Below are positions 7,031 through 7,354 of a stretch of 7,354 nt of DNA, one piece after another. Made by a program: the position numbers and the translations under genes. The notes under the pieces are model-generated. The model was not told where the DNA came from. It saw nothing but the letters and a program-made list of their open reading frames with translations, and made no database searches. The stretch's first letter is position 1; each line of letters begins with the position of its first letter. The stretch is from CAXBES01 sp965367015 (GTDB lineage Bacteria > Bacteroidota > Bacteroidia > Flavobacteriales > Flavobacteriaceae): contig CBDUGY010000131.1 in the NCBI GenBank assembly GCA_965367015.1, forward strand, positions 1-7,354, written 5' to 3'.

Positions 7031-7354
7031 AATTAGTTGATTTAGATTAATACCGGCGACAGTAAGTTACTATGTGAAGATTTTGGGCAAAATCAATCGA
7101 AATGAACTTGGTTTACTAGTACATCGAATGAATTAGAAAACGTCATCAAAAAAAGTTTAAAAGTTATGAGACAGTTCTAAATGTAATTACAAATTTCAAG
7201 TGGGGATATGTTCGAGGAAGGGTAATCTGCAAGTGAATACTTCGCTCAAAACAGTTGCGATATTTTGTGGAGGCGGATGCTTATATTCGTATAAAGTACT
7301 ATTAGTCAATACTTTGAACTAAGGTATTACTTTTTTTTGAATTGAGATGGAGTT
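7031..7354. other. Intergenic region upstream of the giant surface-protein gene
   Basis: No credible gene was found on either strand; plus-strand ATGs lead to stops within a few codons. The region is AT-rich and must hold the promoter of the minus-strand giant gene unless transcription starts outside the window. I found no clean Bacteroidetes promoter (TAnnTTTG with an upstream TTTG). Visible small structures are the interrupted palindrome AGTAAgTTACT at 7061-7071, the 8-bp palindrome TACTAGTA at 7114-7121 and a run of eight T at 7331-7338. None has an assigned role. Confidence 0.7.

Noticed and set aside
7088..7095. Minus-strand TGATTTTG as a -7 box for the giant gene
   Set aside because: It differs from TAnnTTTG at position 2, and no TTG/TTTG was found at the expected -33 distance.
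7293..7338. Plus-strand hairpin AAAGTA/TACTTT followed by T8 as a terminator
   Set aside because: The stem has only six mostly A-T pairs, the T run is 15 bases away, and no plus-strand gene precedes it.

Overview
The window looks like a chromosomal segment of a Bacteroidetes bacterium, most likely a member of the Flavobacteriia. The evidence is two long secreted proteins that both end in a type IX secretion system (T9SS) type A sorting domain, signal peptides cut just before Gln (the '...AQ' pattern common in flavobacteria), AT-rich DNA, and minus-strand start codons without a Shine-Dalgarno sequence. No mobile element, RNA gene, CRISPR array or phage gene was seen.

Left part (1-923, plus strand): the C-terminal end of a flavoprotein of the HI0933/YhiN (BaiN/RdsA-type) family runs in from outside the window. 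One base after it comes a complete DUF1697 gene. These two look co-transcribed. The DUF1697 gene then overlaps tail-to-tail by 11 bp with the first minus-strand gene.

Middle and right part (913-7030, minus strand): two genes read leftwards. The upstream one encodes a giant 1549-residue cell-surface protein: signal peptide, a solenoid built from nearly four tandem copies of a ~184-residue repeat, a solenoid-closing module, one HYR/Ig-like domain, a long conserved-looking flavobacterial C-terminal module, and the T9SS signal. After a 76-bp gap holding a perfect 8-bp inverted repeat comes a 463-residue secreted M23 (LytM-type) metallopeptidase with a complete zinc site and its own T9SS signal. 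The pair could be an adhesin plus a cell-wall- or protein-cutting enzyme exported by the same machinery. That link is inferred from adjacency and shared sorting signals.

Right edge (7031-7354): 324 bp without a gene, upstream of the giant gene and presumably carrying its promoter, although no convincing promoter consensus was found.

The most interesting feature is the nested repeat structure of the giant surface protein (21-residue rungs inside 184-residue units, with A7 tracts at equivalent sites of two units). No gene cluster clearly amounting to a new system is visible.
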